Position numbers and translations under genes: made by a program. 64,000 nt of DNA from CAG-411 sp050875145 (GTDB lineage Bacteria; Bacillota; Clostridia; Lachnospirales; Lachnospiraceae). This document shows, in pieces, positions 17,548 through 27,297 of this stretch. The notes under the pieces are model-generated. The model made no database searches and was not told where the DNA came from. It saw only the letters and a list, made by a program, of their open reading frames with translations. The stretch's first letter is position 1, and each line of letters starts with the position of its first letter. Location: the NCBI GenBank assembly GCA_050875145.1, contig JBNMLH010000011.1:48567-112566 (forward strand). The letters are read 5' to 3'.

Positions 17548-19254
17548 ATGGAATTTCAAATTATATTAATTATCATTGTTGCGTTGGCGGTTTTTTTATT
17601 TGCAAAGTCGAAATACGATGAAAAGGAATTGCTGAGAAAATACAACCTAAGAAATGATAATGAATGGGGACAAATCTTAGATGCAAATTATACGCAAGAA
17701 CATTTTCAGGCAATCAAAGAGTTTTATTATGCCAACAAAGGGACTCATGATGTAGATGACATTACTTGGAATGATGTAGATATGGACACTATTTTTATGC
17801 TTTTAAATCATACGCATAGTTCTATGGGAGAAGATTATTTATATGCGATGCTTCGCAAGCTTCAGGTAAACGAGAAGGAGTTAAAGAAAAGGGAACATTT
17901 TATCTCACTATTTCAAAAAAATCGAAATGCAAGAAATCAATTGCAGACAGAGTTTCGTTTTATGGGTAAAATTAAGGAGTTTTCTTTGTATAAGTATATT
18001 AATATGGCAGAAAAGATTCCACCACACAATCCAATTGCCAGTATATTTATGTCTTCTATGCTTCTGGTATCCATTCTTTTGATGATTATATCTGTATTTG
18101 GAGTCTTATCGCCAATTTATGGAGTTATTTTGTTTGTATTTACCCTGGTAAATAATATTATTCATTATTTTAATCGAAAAGCACAAATAGAAAAGTATTT
18201 TCAGGTGTTCAAATATATTATTCGTATGCTTGATAATGCAAAAGAGTTGACAAAGCTGGATATTCCAGAATTAAAAGATGTATTTACGCGAATCAATGAA
18301 ATAACAAAGCAGTTTGCAGATGTAGAACGCGGAGCTTTTTTAGTATTTTTTGATGGAAAAAAAGGCGAAGGTTCTTTTTGGGATTTGAGTTTGGATTATG
18401 TTCGTATGATGTTTCATATAGACTTGATTAAGTTTGATTCTATGACAAAGAAAATTCAGGCACGTACCTCAGAGTTAAATGAATTATATGAAACATTGGG
18501 ATTTTTAGATGCTATGATTGCGGTGGCATCTTTCCGTACATGGCTTGGGGAAGCTGGTTATTGCATTCCAGAATTAAAAGAAAGTAAAGAGGCCTGCATT
18601 TCCATGAAACATGCGTATCATCCAATGTTGGAAAAGCCAGTGAAAAATAGTATCAAAGCAGATCATTGTGTATTGATTACAGGTTCAAATGCATCTGGAA
18701 AATCAACGTTTATTAAGACCGTTGCAATTAATGCAATTTTAGCGCAAACCATTCATACAGCTATAGCCGAGAGTTATGAAGCATCTTACTTTAAGGTATA
18801 TTCTTCTATGGCTCTTCGCGATGATTTACAGGGACATGATAGTTATTATATTGTAGAAATAAAATCATTGAAACGAATTTTAGAACAGGTAGGTGATACC
18901 GTTCCTACATTGTGTTTTGTAGATGAGGTTTTGCGAGGTACAAATACCTTAGAAAGAATTGCCGCTTCTGCACAGATTTTGCGTACATTTGCGGATACAA
19001 ACACAATTTGTTTTGCGGCAACACATGATCTGGAACTTACTTCGATTTTGGAAGCATATTATGATAATTACCATTTTCAGGAGGAAATTGTAGACAATCA
19101 GGTTGTATTTGATTATACACTTAGAAATGGAAAAGCTAATTCAAGAAATGCGATTAAGCTTCTTGGCATGATGGGATATGATGATAAAATTATTAAAAAA
19201 GCAGAAGAACTTGCAAATTATTTCTTGGAGAAAGGTACTTGGGAAACAGTTTAG
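17548..19254 (+). CDS. Membrane-anchored MutS-family ATPase
   Basis: A 568-residue protein with the MutS ATPase domain but no mismatch-binding domain. A hydrophobic helix is at residues 2-20 and a further pair at about 170-210. The middle resembles MutS core helices. The ATPase domain has Walker A TGSNASGKST (about 377) and Walker B TLCFVDEVLRGTNT (about 455), then ATHDLEL. Such membrane MutS-like proteins are known in Firmicutes but their role is not established. It ends 15 bases before mutS and is probably co-transcribed. The absence of an FxE mismatch motif argues against a repair role of the usual kind. Confidence 0.8.
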   Translation: MEFQIILIIIVALAVFLFAKSKYDEKELLRKYNLRNDNEWGQILDANYTQEHFQAIKEFYYANKGTHDVDDITWNDVDMDTIFMLLNHTHSSMGEDYLYAMLRKLQVNEKELKKREHFISLFQKNRNARNQLQTEFRFMGKIKEFSLYKYINMAEKIPPHNPIASIFMSSMLLVSILLMIISVFGVLSPIYGVILFVFTLVNNIIHYFNRKAQIEKYFQVFKYIIRMLDNAKELTKLDIPELKDVFTRINEITKQFADVERGAFLVFFDGKKGEGSFWDLSLDYVRMMFHIDLIKFDSMTKKIQARTSELNELYETLGFLDAMIAVASFRTWLGEAGYCIPELKESKEACISMKHAYHPMLEKPVKNSIKADHCVLITGSNASGKSTFIKTVAINAILAQTIHTAIAESYEASYFKVYSSMALRDDLQGHDSYYIVEIKSLKRILEQVGDTVPTLCFVDEVLRGTNTLERIAASAQILRTFADTNTICFAATHDLELTSILEAYYDNYHFQEEIVDNQVVFDYTLRNGKANSRNAIKLLGMMGYDDKIIKKAEELANYFLEKGTWETV

Positions 19255-19269
19255 AGAAAGAGGAAGAAA

Positions 19270-21936
19270 ATGGCAGGAAAATTAACACCAATGATGCAGC
19301 AGTATATGAATACAAAAAACGAATATAAGGATTGTATTCTGTTTTATCGACTGGGAGATTTTTATGAGATGTTCTTTGATGATGCCATAACTGCTGCCAG
19401 AGAACTAGAGATTACATTAACAGGAAAAGCGTGTGGATTAGAGGAACGAGCACCTATGTGTGGCATTCCTCATCATGCAGTAGATGGGTATTTGACCCGC
19501 CTTGTCAGTAAAGGATATAAAGTTGCCATCTGTGAACAGATGGAAGACCCCAAACAATGTAAAGGGATTGTGAAAAGAGAAGTGGTAAGAATTGTAACTC
19601 CAGGAACGAATCTTAATACACAATCTCTGGAAGATGGAAAAAATAATTACCTTATGGGAATATTTTACATGTCAGATTCTTTTGGTGTTGCTACGGTAGA
19701 TGTAACAACAGGAGAGTTTTATATGACGGAGGTAGAAAATACCAGAAAATTAATGGATGAAGTCACAAAATTTGCTCCATCTGAGTTGATTTACAATGAA
19801 GAACTGGTTATGACCGGATTTGATTTGGATGATTTGCATAATCGCTTGGGTATGGCAGAGTCAGTGCTTGAAAGACGATATTTTGATGAAGAAATGTGTG
19901 TGAAAAGCTTGAAAGAGCATTTCCATGTGCAGGCATTAGATGGTTTGGGGTTAAAAGATTATCCAGTTGGAACCATTGCTGCGGGTGCAGTTATGCAGTA
20001 TCTTACGGAGACACAAAAAAATACACTGTCTCATATTACTGGAATTATGCCTTATTCATCCAATGCATATATGGTTTTGGACAGTTCTACAAGAAGAAAT
20101 CTGGAATTAGTGGAAACGTTGCGAGAAAAACAAAAACGAGGCTCTTTGTTGTGGGTATTAGATAAGACAAAGACTGCAATGGGTGCCAGATTGTTAAGAA
20201 GCATGATTGAACAGCCATTAATTGATGTGGATGCAATCGAAGCACGATTGGATGCCATTGAAGAATTGAATCAGGAGGCAATTACCAGAGAGGAATTAAG
20301 AGAATACTTAAATCCTATTTATGACTTGGAGCGTTTGATTGGTAAGGTGTCCTACAAAACTGCTAATCCGAGAGATTTTATTGCTTTTCAGTCGTCTTTG
20401 GAAATGATTCCGCCGATTAAAACATTATTGGCAGATGCCACATGTGCTAAATTAAAGGGAATATATACAGAACTGGATACATTAGAAGATATATGTTCTC
20501 TAATTTCCGATGCGATTGTAGAAGAACCACCGATTGCCATTAAAGAGGGCGGTATCATTAAAGAAGGCTACAATGAAGAAATTGATAAGCTTAGAAGAGC
20601 AAAAACAGAAGGAAAGAGTTGGCTTGCAGAGTTAGAAGAAAGAGAACGAAATGCAACAGGTATTAAAAATCTTCGTGTAAAATATAACAAAGTCTTCGGC
20701 TATTACTTAGAAGTTACAAAGTCTTATCAGGAATTAGTACCGGATACATGGACAAGAAAGCAAACCCTGACAAATGCCGAGCGTTATACTACACCAGAAC
20801 TGAAAGAATTGGAAGATATTATTCTTGGGGCAGAAGATAAATTGTTTGCACTGGAATATGAATTGTTTGTAGAAGTACGTGAACACATTGCTTCAGAAGT
20901 AAAGAGAATCCAACAGACAGCGAAAGCGATTGCGAAGTTGGATGTGCTTGTTTCTCTTGCTCTTGTTGCAGAACAAAATAATTATGTTCGTCCTGCCATT
21001 AATCATGATGGGGTAATTGATATAAAAGAAGGAAGACATCCGGTAGTAGAAAAAGTAATTAATAATGATTCTTTTGTGGCAAATGATACCTATCTGGATC
21101 AAAAAAAGCAAAGAATTTCAATTATTACAGGACCTAATATGGCTGGAAAATCCACCTATATGCGTCAGACTGCATTGATTGTGCTTATGGCACAAATTGG
21201 AAGCTTTGTACCTGCTTCTAGTGCCAACATCGGAGTGGTTGATCGAATTTTTACAAGAGTGGGTGCGTCAGATGATTTGGCATCTGGTCAAAGTACCTTT
21301 ATGGTGGAAATGACAGAGGTTGCCAATATTTTGCGAAATGCTACCAAAAACAGTTTGTTGATTTTGGATGAAATCGGACGAGGAACCAGCACTTTTGATG
21401 GACTTAGTATTGCATGGGCTGTGGTAGAACATATTGCAGATCCGAAACAAATAGGTGCAAAAACATTATTTGCAACCCATTATCATGAATTGACAGAATT
21501 AGAAGGAAAATTAGATAGCGTAAATAACTATTGTATCGCTGTACAAGAATCTGGTGAAGATATTGTATTTTTACGAAAGATCATTAAGGGTGGCGCGGAC
21601 AAAAGTTATGGAATACAGGTAGCAAGACTGGCTGGGGTACCGGATAAAGTATTAAAACGAGCACAAGAAATTGTGAATGAATTAACAGAAAATGATATAG
21701 TAGATCGAACAAAAGAAATTGCCGTAAAATCTACTACAAAGAAGTCTGCATCAAAAGAGTCAGACAAAGAAAACCAGGCAGAACAGCAAATGTCCATTTT
21801 TGATGGATTTGCAAATATGCCATCAACAGAAGATATTCTATTGGAATTACGTGATTTGGATATGAATGCATTGACGCCAATGGAGGCTATGAATAAGCTT
21901 TATCAGATACAACAAAAGGTGAAGGAACGTTGGTAA
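19270..21936 (+). CDS. mutS: DNA mismatch repair protein MutS
   Basis: Recognises base mismatches and small loops and recruits MutL. The mismatch-reading motif is present as GDFYEMFFDDA (about residues 32-42). Connector, core and clamp domains follow. The ATPase has Walker A GPNMAGKST (about 620), LLILDEIGRGTSTFDG, and ATHYHELTELE. At 888 residues it is slightly long; a Lys/Ser-rich linker precedes the C-terminal helical tail. mutL follows after 28 bases. Confidence 0.97.
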   Translation: MAGKLTPMMQQYMNTKNEYKDCILFYRLGDFYEMFFDDAITAARELEITLTGKACGLEERAPMCGIPHHAVDGYLTRLVSKGYKVAICEQMEDPKQCKGIVKREVVRIVTPGTNLNTQSLEDGKNNYLMGIFYMSDSFGVATVDVTTGEFYMTEVENTRKLMDEVTKFAPSELIYNEELVMTGFDLDDLHNRLGMAESVLERRYFDEEMCVKSLKEHFHVQALDGLGLKDYPVGTIAAGAVMQYLTETQKNTLSHITGIMPYSSNAYMVLDSSTRRNLELVETLREKQKRGSLLWVLDKTKTAMGARLLRSMIEQPLIDVDAIEARLDAIEELNQEAITREELREYLNPIYDLERLIGKVSYKTANPRDFIAFQSSLEMIPPIKTLLADATCAKLKGIYTELDTLEDICSLISDAIVEEPPIAIKEGGIIKEGYNEEIDKLRRAKTEGKSWLAELEERERNATGIKNLRVKYNKVFGYYLEVTKSYQELVPDTWTRKQTLTNAERYTTPELKELEDIILGAEDKLFALEYELFVEVREHIASEVKRIQQTAKAIAKLDVLVSLALVAEQNNYVRPAINHDGVIDIKEGRHPVVEKVINNDSFVANDTYLDQKKQRISIITGPNMAGKSTYMRQTALIVLMAQIGSFVPASSANIGVVDRIFTRVGASDDLASGQSTFMVEMTEVANILRNATKNSLLILDEIGRGTSTFDGLSIAWAVVEHIADPKQIGAKTLFATHYHELTELEGKLDSVNNYCIAVQESGEDIVFLRKIIKGGADKSYGIQVARLAGVPDKVLKRAQEIVNELTENDIVDRTKEIAVKSTTKKSASKESDKENQAEQQMSIFDGFANMPSTEDILLELRDLDMNALTPMEAMNKLYQIQQKVKERW

Positions 21937-21964
21937 TACAAGCTAAAATGGGAGGTGAGACATT

Positions 21965-24127
21965 GTGGAAGAAATTCTTTTACTAGATCAAAATACGATT
22001 AACAAAATTGCAGCAGGTGAGGTAGTAGAGCGTCCTTCTGCTGTAGTAAAAGAGTTGGTAGAAAATGCAATTGATGCAGGAGCAACCGCTATTACGGTAG
22101 AAATCAAAGGTGGGGGAATTGAACTTGTTCGTATTACAGACAATGGTTCTGGTATAGCAAAGGAACAGGTACGCATTGCCTTTGAGCGACATGCCACCAG
22201 CAAAATTCGTAGTGTGCAGGATTTGCTAACCGTAGGAAGCCTTGGATTTAGAGGTGAGGCCTTGGCAAGTATCGGAGCTGTGGCACAGGTGGAAATGGTT
22301 ACAAAGACCAGAGGTGCCTTAACTGGAAGCCGTTATGTAATAGACGGTGGAAAAGAAAAAACACTGGAGGAAATTGGTTGCCCGGAGGGAACCACATTTG
22401 TTGTGAGAAATTTGTTTTACAATGTGCCAGCCAGAAGAAAATTTTTGAAGAGTGCGCAAACGGAGGCATCTTATATCAATGACTTAGTCGAACGTCTTGC
22501 AATGTCACATCCAGATATTTCTTTTAAATTTATGAATAATAATCAGTTACGTTTACAAACCTCTGGAAATGGAAAAGCAAAAGACATTATTTATCATATA
22601 TACGGAAGAGATATAACAGCAAATTTATTGCAGGTAAAAGCAAGTTCTCCTGTGTTACAGGTAGAAGGTTTTATTGCAAAGCCAGTTGTCTCCAGAGGCA
22701 ATCGAAATTATATGAATTATTTCATTAATGGAAGATACATTAAAAGTAATATTATCAATAAGGCAATTGAAGAGGCGTACAAGCCCTATACAATGCAGCA
22801 TCGGTATCCTATGACCGCCTTGCAGTTTGCCATTGACAGCCAATACATTGATGTAAATGTGCATCCGGCAAAGATGGAGATTCGTTTTACGAATGAACAG
22901 ACCATTTATCATGAAATTTATCATGCCGTTTCAGATGTACTTTCCGGACGGGAGATGATTCCGGAAGTTACAATTGGAAAAGAGCAGAAGAAAACACAAA
23001 ATAAACCAGTGCAATCTGCACCAGAACCTTTTGAAAAAAAACGTGTCTTGCAGGAAAGTAAAAATGTAGGAAAACAAATGGTGGAGGCAGCCAAAGTTAT
23101 TACGCAGTTTGAACAGGTAAGGAATAAACAAAATCAATTAAAAGAGGAAACACCATATAAAAGTCAAAACGAAATTCCGTCACAAGAAGTAGAACAATCC
23201 AAACTAGAAACAGCAAAAAAGGATCAGGCAGACCAGCGAAAGGCTACACTTTTACATGCAATGCAGCATTTGGATGACTTTGAACAAGAGGCAATAGAAA
23301 AGGAGAAGACAACTGCATTTGATATAGATAAGAATATAGAAGAAAATAAAAAAGCAGGACCAGAAAAGGCGGAAGCATTGGTTGAGAACGAAAAAAACAA
23401 AAAGGCAGAAACACTGCCACAGCAAATCAAAACCATAGAAAAGCCTGTACAGGAGACTGAAAAAGAAACCATTTGGGATAAAACCAATTCTGAGCAAACG
23501 GTATTGTTTGAAACAAAAGAAGAACAAAAGTTATTATCCAAAGAGGCGAAAAAACATCATAAAATTATTGGTCAAATTTTTGATACTTACTGGATTATTC
23601 AATATGAGGACAAGATGTTTATTATCGACCAACATGCCGCACACGAAAAAGTGTTATTTGAAAAAACAATGCGGGATATAGAAAACAAAAACTTTTCTTC
23701 TCAAATATTACAGCCACCGATTATTCTATCGCTTACAATGAGAGAGCAACAAGCATTGGAACAATATCGAAGTGAATTAGAGAGACTTGGTTTTGAAATA
23801 GAGGCTTTTGGAGGAAGAGAGTTTTCTGTAAGAGCAGTGCCAGCGAATTTATTTGGCGTAGCACAGGTGGATTTGTTGACCGATTTATTAAATTCTTTGA
23901 CAGAAGATATGAACGTAAAAGGTTCAGAGCTGATATTAGAGCGAGTAGCCTCTATGTCCTGTAAAGCGGCGGTGAAGGGAAATATGAAGCTGTCCATGTT
24001 GGAAGCAGAAGCGTTGATTGACGAATTGATGGAGTTGGATAATCCCTATAATTGTCCTCATGGCAGACCTGTAATCGTATCTATGACAAAATATGAAATT
24101 GAAAAGAAATTTAAAAGAATTCTTTAG
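21965..24127 (+). CDS. mutL: DNA mismatch repair protein MutL
   Basis: GHKL ATPase that links MutS to strand removal. N-terminal motifs are complete: IAAGEVVERPSAVVKELVEN, DAGAT, DNGSGI and GFRGEALASI. A long charged Lys/Glu/Gln linker (about 330-510) joins it to the C-terminal domain. This carries DQHAAHEKVLFE, the metal-binding endonuclease motif found in MutL of bacteria lacking MutH, and later SCKAAVKGN and CPHGRP. Translation starts at GTG 21965, with GGGAGGTGAG upstream. miaA follows after 15 bases. Confidence 0.96.
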   Translation: MEEILLLDQNTINKIAAGEVVERPSAVVKELVENAIDAGATAITVEIKGGGIELVRITDNGSGIAKEQVRIAFERHATSKIRSVQDLLTVGSLGFRGEALASIGAVAQVEMVTKTRGALTGSRYVIDGGKEKTLEEIGCPEGTTFVVRNLFYNVPARRKFLKSAQTEASYINDLVERLAMSHPDISFKFMNNNQLRLQTSGNGKAKDIIYHIYGRDITANLLQVKASSPVLQVEGFIAKPVVSRGNRNYMNYFINGRYIKSNIINKAIEEAYKPYTMQHRYPMTALQFAIDSQYIDVNVHPAKMEIRFTNEQTIYHEIYHAVSDVLSGREMIPEVTIGKEQKKTQNKPVQSAPEPFEKKRVLQESKNVGKQMVEAAKVITQFEQVRNKQNQLKEETPYKSQNEIPSQEVEQSKLETAKKDQADQRKATLLHAMQHLDDFEQEAIEKEKTTAFDIDKNIEENKKAGPEKAEALVENEKNKKAETLPQQIKTIEKPVQETEKETIWDKTNSEQTVLFETKEEQKLLSKEAKKHHKIIGQIFDTYWIIQYEDKMFIIDQHAAHEKVLFEKTMRDIENKNFSSQILQPPIILSLTMREQQALEQYRSELERLGFEIEAFGGREFSVRAVPANLFGVAQVDLLTDLLNSLTEDMNVKGSELILERVASMSCKAAVKGNMKLSMLEAEALIDELMELDNPYNCPHGRPVIVSMTKYEIEKKFKRIL

Positions 24128-24142
24128 TACGAGGAGAAAACA

Positions 24143-25102
24143 ATGAATGAAACATTAAAAGCTAAGCCTCCCATAATCGTGCTGACAGGACCTACAGCAG
24201 TTGGAAAAACAGCATTGTCTATTCATCTTGCCAAAGCGGTCAACGGAGAGATTATTTCAGCCGATTCTATGCAGGTATATAAAGAAATGGACATTGGAAC
24301 GGCAAAGATACGCCTGGAAGAAATGCAAGGAGTAAAACACTATCTGGTAGATACCTTTTTGCCGGATGAAGAGTTTAATGTAATGAAATTTAAGCAGTAT
24401 GCGAATCAATATATAAATGAGATTTACCAAAAAGGGAAGATACCGATATTAGTTGGTGGTACTGGATTTTATATTCAGGCAGTATTAAAGAATGTGACAT
24501 TTGAGCAGGAAGAAATTTCTTCTTGTAGAAAAGAACTAGAAAAGCTATATCAAGAAAAAGGTGCCCATTATTTACATGAAAAATTAAGGGAAGTAGACGA
24601 AAAAAGTGCAGAAAAAATACATGAAAATAATGTAAAACGTGTAATTCGTGCACTAGAGTTTTATGAGCAGACCGGGAAAAAAATATCAGAACATAATGAA
24701 AAGGAAAAGCAGAAAGAATCGCCATATAATTTTGCTTATTTTGTCTTAAATCAAGAGCGAAGAGTTTTATATGAACGAATCGATAAACGCGTAGACTTGA
24801 TGATACAAAATGGACTTGTAGAAGAAGTCAGCAATCTTGTGAAAAAAGGTTACAATAGAGAATTAGTCTCTATGCAGGGGCTTGGCTATAAAGAAATTTG
24901 TGCTTATCTATGTGGTGAAATTTCATTAGAGGAAGCTATTTATATATTAAAACGAGATACGCGTCATTTTGCAAAGCGTCAGCTTACCTGGTTCAAGCGT
25001 GAACAAGATGTTGTATGGTTAGACAAGAATTATTATAAAACAGAGCAGGAACAATTGAATTTTTGTCTTTCTGTTTTGCAGGAAAAAGGAATTATTACTT
25101 AA
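24143..25102 (+). CDS. miaA: tRNA dimethylallyltransferase MiaA
   Basis: Adds a dimethylallyl group to A37 of tRNAs reading codons that start with U. The P-loop is GPTAVGKTAL, followed by DSMQVYKEMDIGTAKI and VGGTGFYIQAVL; the ending QLTWFKREQDVVWLD is family-typical. The 319-residue length is normal. It lies between mutL and the PLP lyase gene, an order common in Firmicutes. Confidence 0.96.
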   Translation: MNETLKAKPPIIVLTGPTAVGKTALSIHLAKAVNGEIISADSMQVYKEMDIGTAKIRLEEMQGVKHYLVDTFLPDEEFNVMKFKQYANQYINEIYQKGKIPILVGGTGFYIQAVLKNVTFEQEEISSCRKELEKLYQEKGAHYLHEKLREVDEKSAEKIHENNVKRVIRALEFYEQTGKKISEHNEKEKQKESPYNFAYFVLNQERRVLYERIDKRVDLMIQNGLVEEVSNLVKKGYNRELVSMQGLGYKEICAYLCGEISLEEAIYILKRDTRHFAKRQLTWFKREQDVVWLDKNYYKTEQEQLNFCLSVLQEKGIIT

Positions 25103-25165
25103 ATTATAGGTATATAATGGAAAAAATGTAGCATACTGAAAAAGAAAAGAATTGAGGTACAAACG

Positions 25166-26452
25166 ATGGATTTAAAAGAAATGTATAAAGAACTAAAGGT
25201 TACTGATTCTGTGTTTACATATTGTGAACGAATAGAGCAGGATTTAAAAACACGATTTGAACAGATAGATAAGGTTGCAGAATACAATCAGTTAAAAGTG
25301 CTAAAGGCAATGCAGAAAAATAAAGTAAGTGACATTCATTTTGCGGCAACGACAGGATATGGTTATAACGACTTAGGAAGAGAAGTGTTGGAAAGTGTAT
25401 ATGCGGATACGTTTCATGCAGAGGCGGCATTGGTCAGACCGCAGCTTACCTGTGGAACACATGCGCTAACAATTGCACTGGCTGCAAATCTTCGTCCAGG
25501 CGATGAACTACTATCGCCAGTTGGAAAACCGTATGATACATTGGAGGGTGTAATTGGAATTGGAGAAAATAATACACCAGGATGCTTGAAGGAATATGGT
25601 GTGTCATATCGTCAGGTGGATTTGTTGGAAGATGGGGCATTTGATTGGGAAGAAATAAAAAAGGCAATCACACCAAAAACAAAATTAATTACAATTCAAC
25701 GTTCAAAAGGTTATCAGACCAGACCAACTCTTTCTGTGGCACGAATCGGAGAGTTGATTTCTTTTGTGAAAGAGATTAAACCAGATGTAATTTGTATGGT
25801 AGATAATTGCTATGGTGAATTTGTCGAAGAAATAGAACCAACGGATGTTGGTGCCGATATGTGTGTAGGTTCTCTTATTAAAAATCCGGGCGGTGGTCTT
25901 GCTCCGATTGGAGGATACATTGTAGGAAAAGAAGAATTGATAGAACAGTGTGCCTATCGTCTGACTGCACCAGGTCTTGGAAAAGAGGTAGGAGCAACAC
26001 TTGGTATTAATCAACAGCTATTTCAAGGGTTCTTTATGGCACCTCAGGTTGTATCTGGTGCCTTAAAGGGAGCAATTTTTGCAGCGAATGTTTATGAAAA
26101 ATTAGGTTTTGCCGTAGTTCCCAATAGTACAGAAAGCAGACACGATATTATTCAGGCAGTAACACTTGGAACGCCTGAAGGAGTGATTGCGTTTTGTGAA
26201 GGGATTCAGGCGGCAGCACCGGTTGACAGTTATGTTGTACCGGAGCCTTGGGCGATGCCAGGGTATCATTCGGATGTAATTATGGCAGCAGGTGCATTTA
26301 TTCAGGGTTCTTCCATCGAACTTAGTGCGGATGGACCAATAGAAGAGCCATATGCAGTTTATTTTCAAGGTGGACTTACTTGGTATCATGCAAAGTATGG
26401 TATTATGATGTCCTTACAAAAGATGCATGAAAAAGGATTGGTTAAATTATAA
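25166..26452 (+). CDS. Methionine gamma-lyase family PLP enzyme (YnbB-like)
   Basis: A 428-residue fold-type I PLP enzyme of the family once labelled aluminium resistance protein, now methionine gamma-lyase family. The PLP lysine is in GSLIKNPGGGLAPIGGYIVG, and GTHALTIALAANLRPGDE forms the cofactor phosphate site. GYGYNDLGRE and VDNCYGEF are family blocks. A position just after miaA is typical of Firmicutes. The true substrate in vivo is not settled. A short gap and GAGG site before ATG 25166 suggest coupling with miaA. Confidence 0.88.
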   Translation: MDLKEMYKELKVTDSVFTYCERIEQDLKTRFEQIDKVAEYNQLKVLKAMQKNKVSDIHFAATTGYGYNDLGREVLESVYADTFHAEAALVRPQLTCGTHALTIALAANLRPGDELLSPVGKPYDTLEGVIGIGENNTPGCLKEYGVSYRQVDLLEDGAFDWEEIKKAITPKTKLITIQRSKGYQTRPTLSVARIGELISFVKEIKPDVICMVDNCYGEFVEEIEPTDVGADMCVGSLIKNPGGGLAPIGGYIVGKEELIEQCAYRLTAPGLGKEVGATLGINQQLFQGFFMAPQVVSGALKGAIFAANVYEKLGFAVVPNSTESRHDIIQAVTLGTPEGVIAFCEGIQAAAPVDSYVVPEPWAMPGYHSDVIMAAGAFIQGSSIELSADGPIEEPYAVYFQGGLTWYHAKYGIMMSLQKMHEKGLVKL

Positions 26453-26459
26453 AAAAATG

Positions 26460-26488
26460 TATACAAACTTTCTTTTGTATGCTACAAT
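26460..26488 (+). promoter_or_regulatory. Possible promoter with internal dyad before radC
   Basis: TATACA (26460-26465), 17 bases, TACAAT (26483-26488). ATACAAA (26461-26467) and TTTGTAT (26474-26480) are perfect inverted arms inside it, so it could bind a repressor. The -35 is weak. Confidence 0.35.
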
Positions 26489-26573
26489 GAGGGGTGGATT
26501 TTTAGTGCTTCATAAGATACGCAGATATTATATTTAAAGAGGTAACATGCTCTGTTGTGGGTTAGGAGTATGT

Positions 26574-27266
26574 ATGAAACATTTAACATTAAAAGAATTG
26601 CCAGTATCTGAGCAACCATATGAAAAATGCGAGAAATATGGAGTTTGCAGTTTGTCAGATGCAGAACTGCTGGCAGTTATCATTCGGAGTGGTTCAAAGA
26701 AAGAACGTTCTGTAGAGGTAGCAGAGCGTATATTAGGGTTATCAAAAGATTTGCCGGGATTATACGGATTGAATTATCTTACCCTTGCTGATTTTATGCA
26801 AGTAAATGGGATTGGAAGAGTAAAAAGCATTCAGTTATTATGTGTAACTGAACTTGCAAAACGAATGGCAAAACAAAAATATTCCCGAACAACCACGTTT
26901 TCCTCACCTGACATCATTTCTGATTATTATATGCAGGATATGAGACATTTGGAATATGAACAGGTCATATTGGTTTTGCTGGATACCAAATGTCACAAAA
27001 TAAATGATTTTGTAATATCAAAAGGAACCGTAAATTCATCTTTGCTGGAACCACGAGAGATTTTTGTTACAGCACTTAGAAATAAGGCAGTTCATATTAT
27101 TATATTACATAATCATCCAAGTGGAGATCCGACACCAAGTAAAGAGGATATTTTATTTACAAAAAGGCTGAAAGATGCAGGTGATTTAGTGGGGGTGTCG
27201 TTGCTTGACCACATTATCATAGGAGATAATGTATATACAAGTTTCCGAGAACAAGGCTTATTGTAA
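26574..27266 (+). CDS. radC: RadC/JAB-domain family protein
   Basis: A 230-residue protein with an N-terminal helix-hairpin-helix-like part (LSDAELLAVIIRSG, DFMQVNGIGRVKSIQL) and a C-terminal JAB/MPN domain with metal motif HNHPSGDPTPSKED and a downstream D. The family's role is unclear; involvement in DNA repair was proposed for E. coli but later questioned. ATG 26574 is preferred over ATG 26547 because AGGAG lies 5 bases upstream and the protein then starts MKHLTLKELP, as homologues do. It sits just before mreB, a common arrangement. Confidence 0.9.
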   Translation: MKHLTLKELPVSEQPYEKCEKYGVCSLSDAELLAVIIRSGSKKERSVEVAERILGLSKDLPGLYGLNYLTLADFMQVNGIGRVKSIQLLCVTELAKRMAKQKYSRTTTFSSPDIISDYYMQDMRHLEYEQVILVLLDTKCHKINDFVISKGTVNSSLLEPREIFVTALRNKAVHIIILHNHPSGDPTPSKEDILFTKRLKDAGDLVGVSLLDHIIIGDNVYTSFREQGLL

Positions 27267-27297
27267 TGAAGTAACCGGAAGGAGTAATAAATTAACG

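Noticed and set aside
27229..27297. Longer N-terminus of MreB
   Set aside because: It overlaps the end of radC and does not match MreB; ATG 27298 gives the family start and length.
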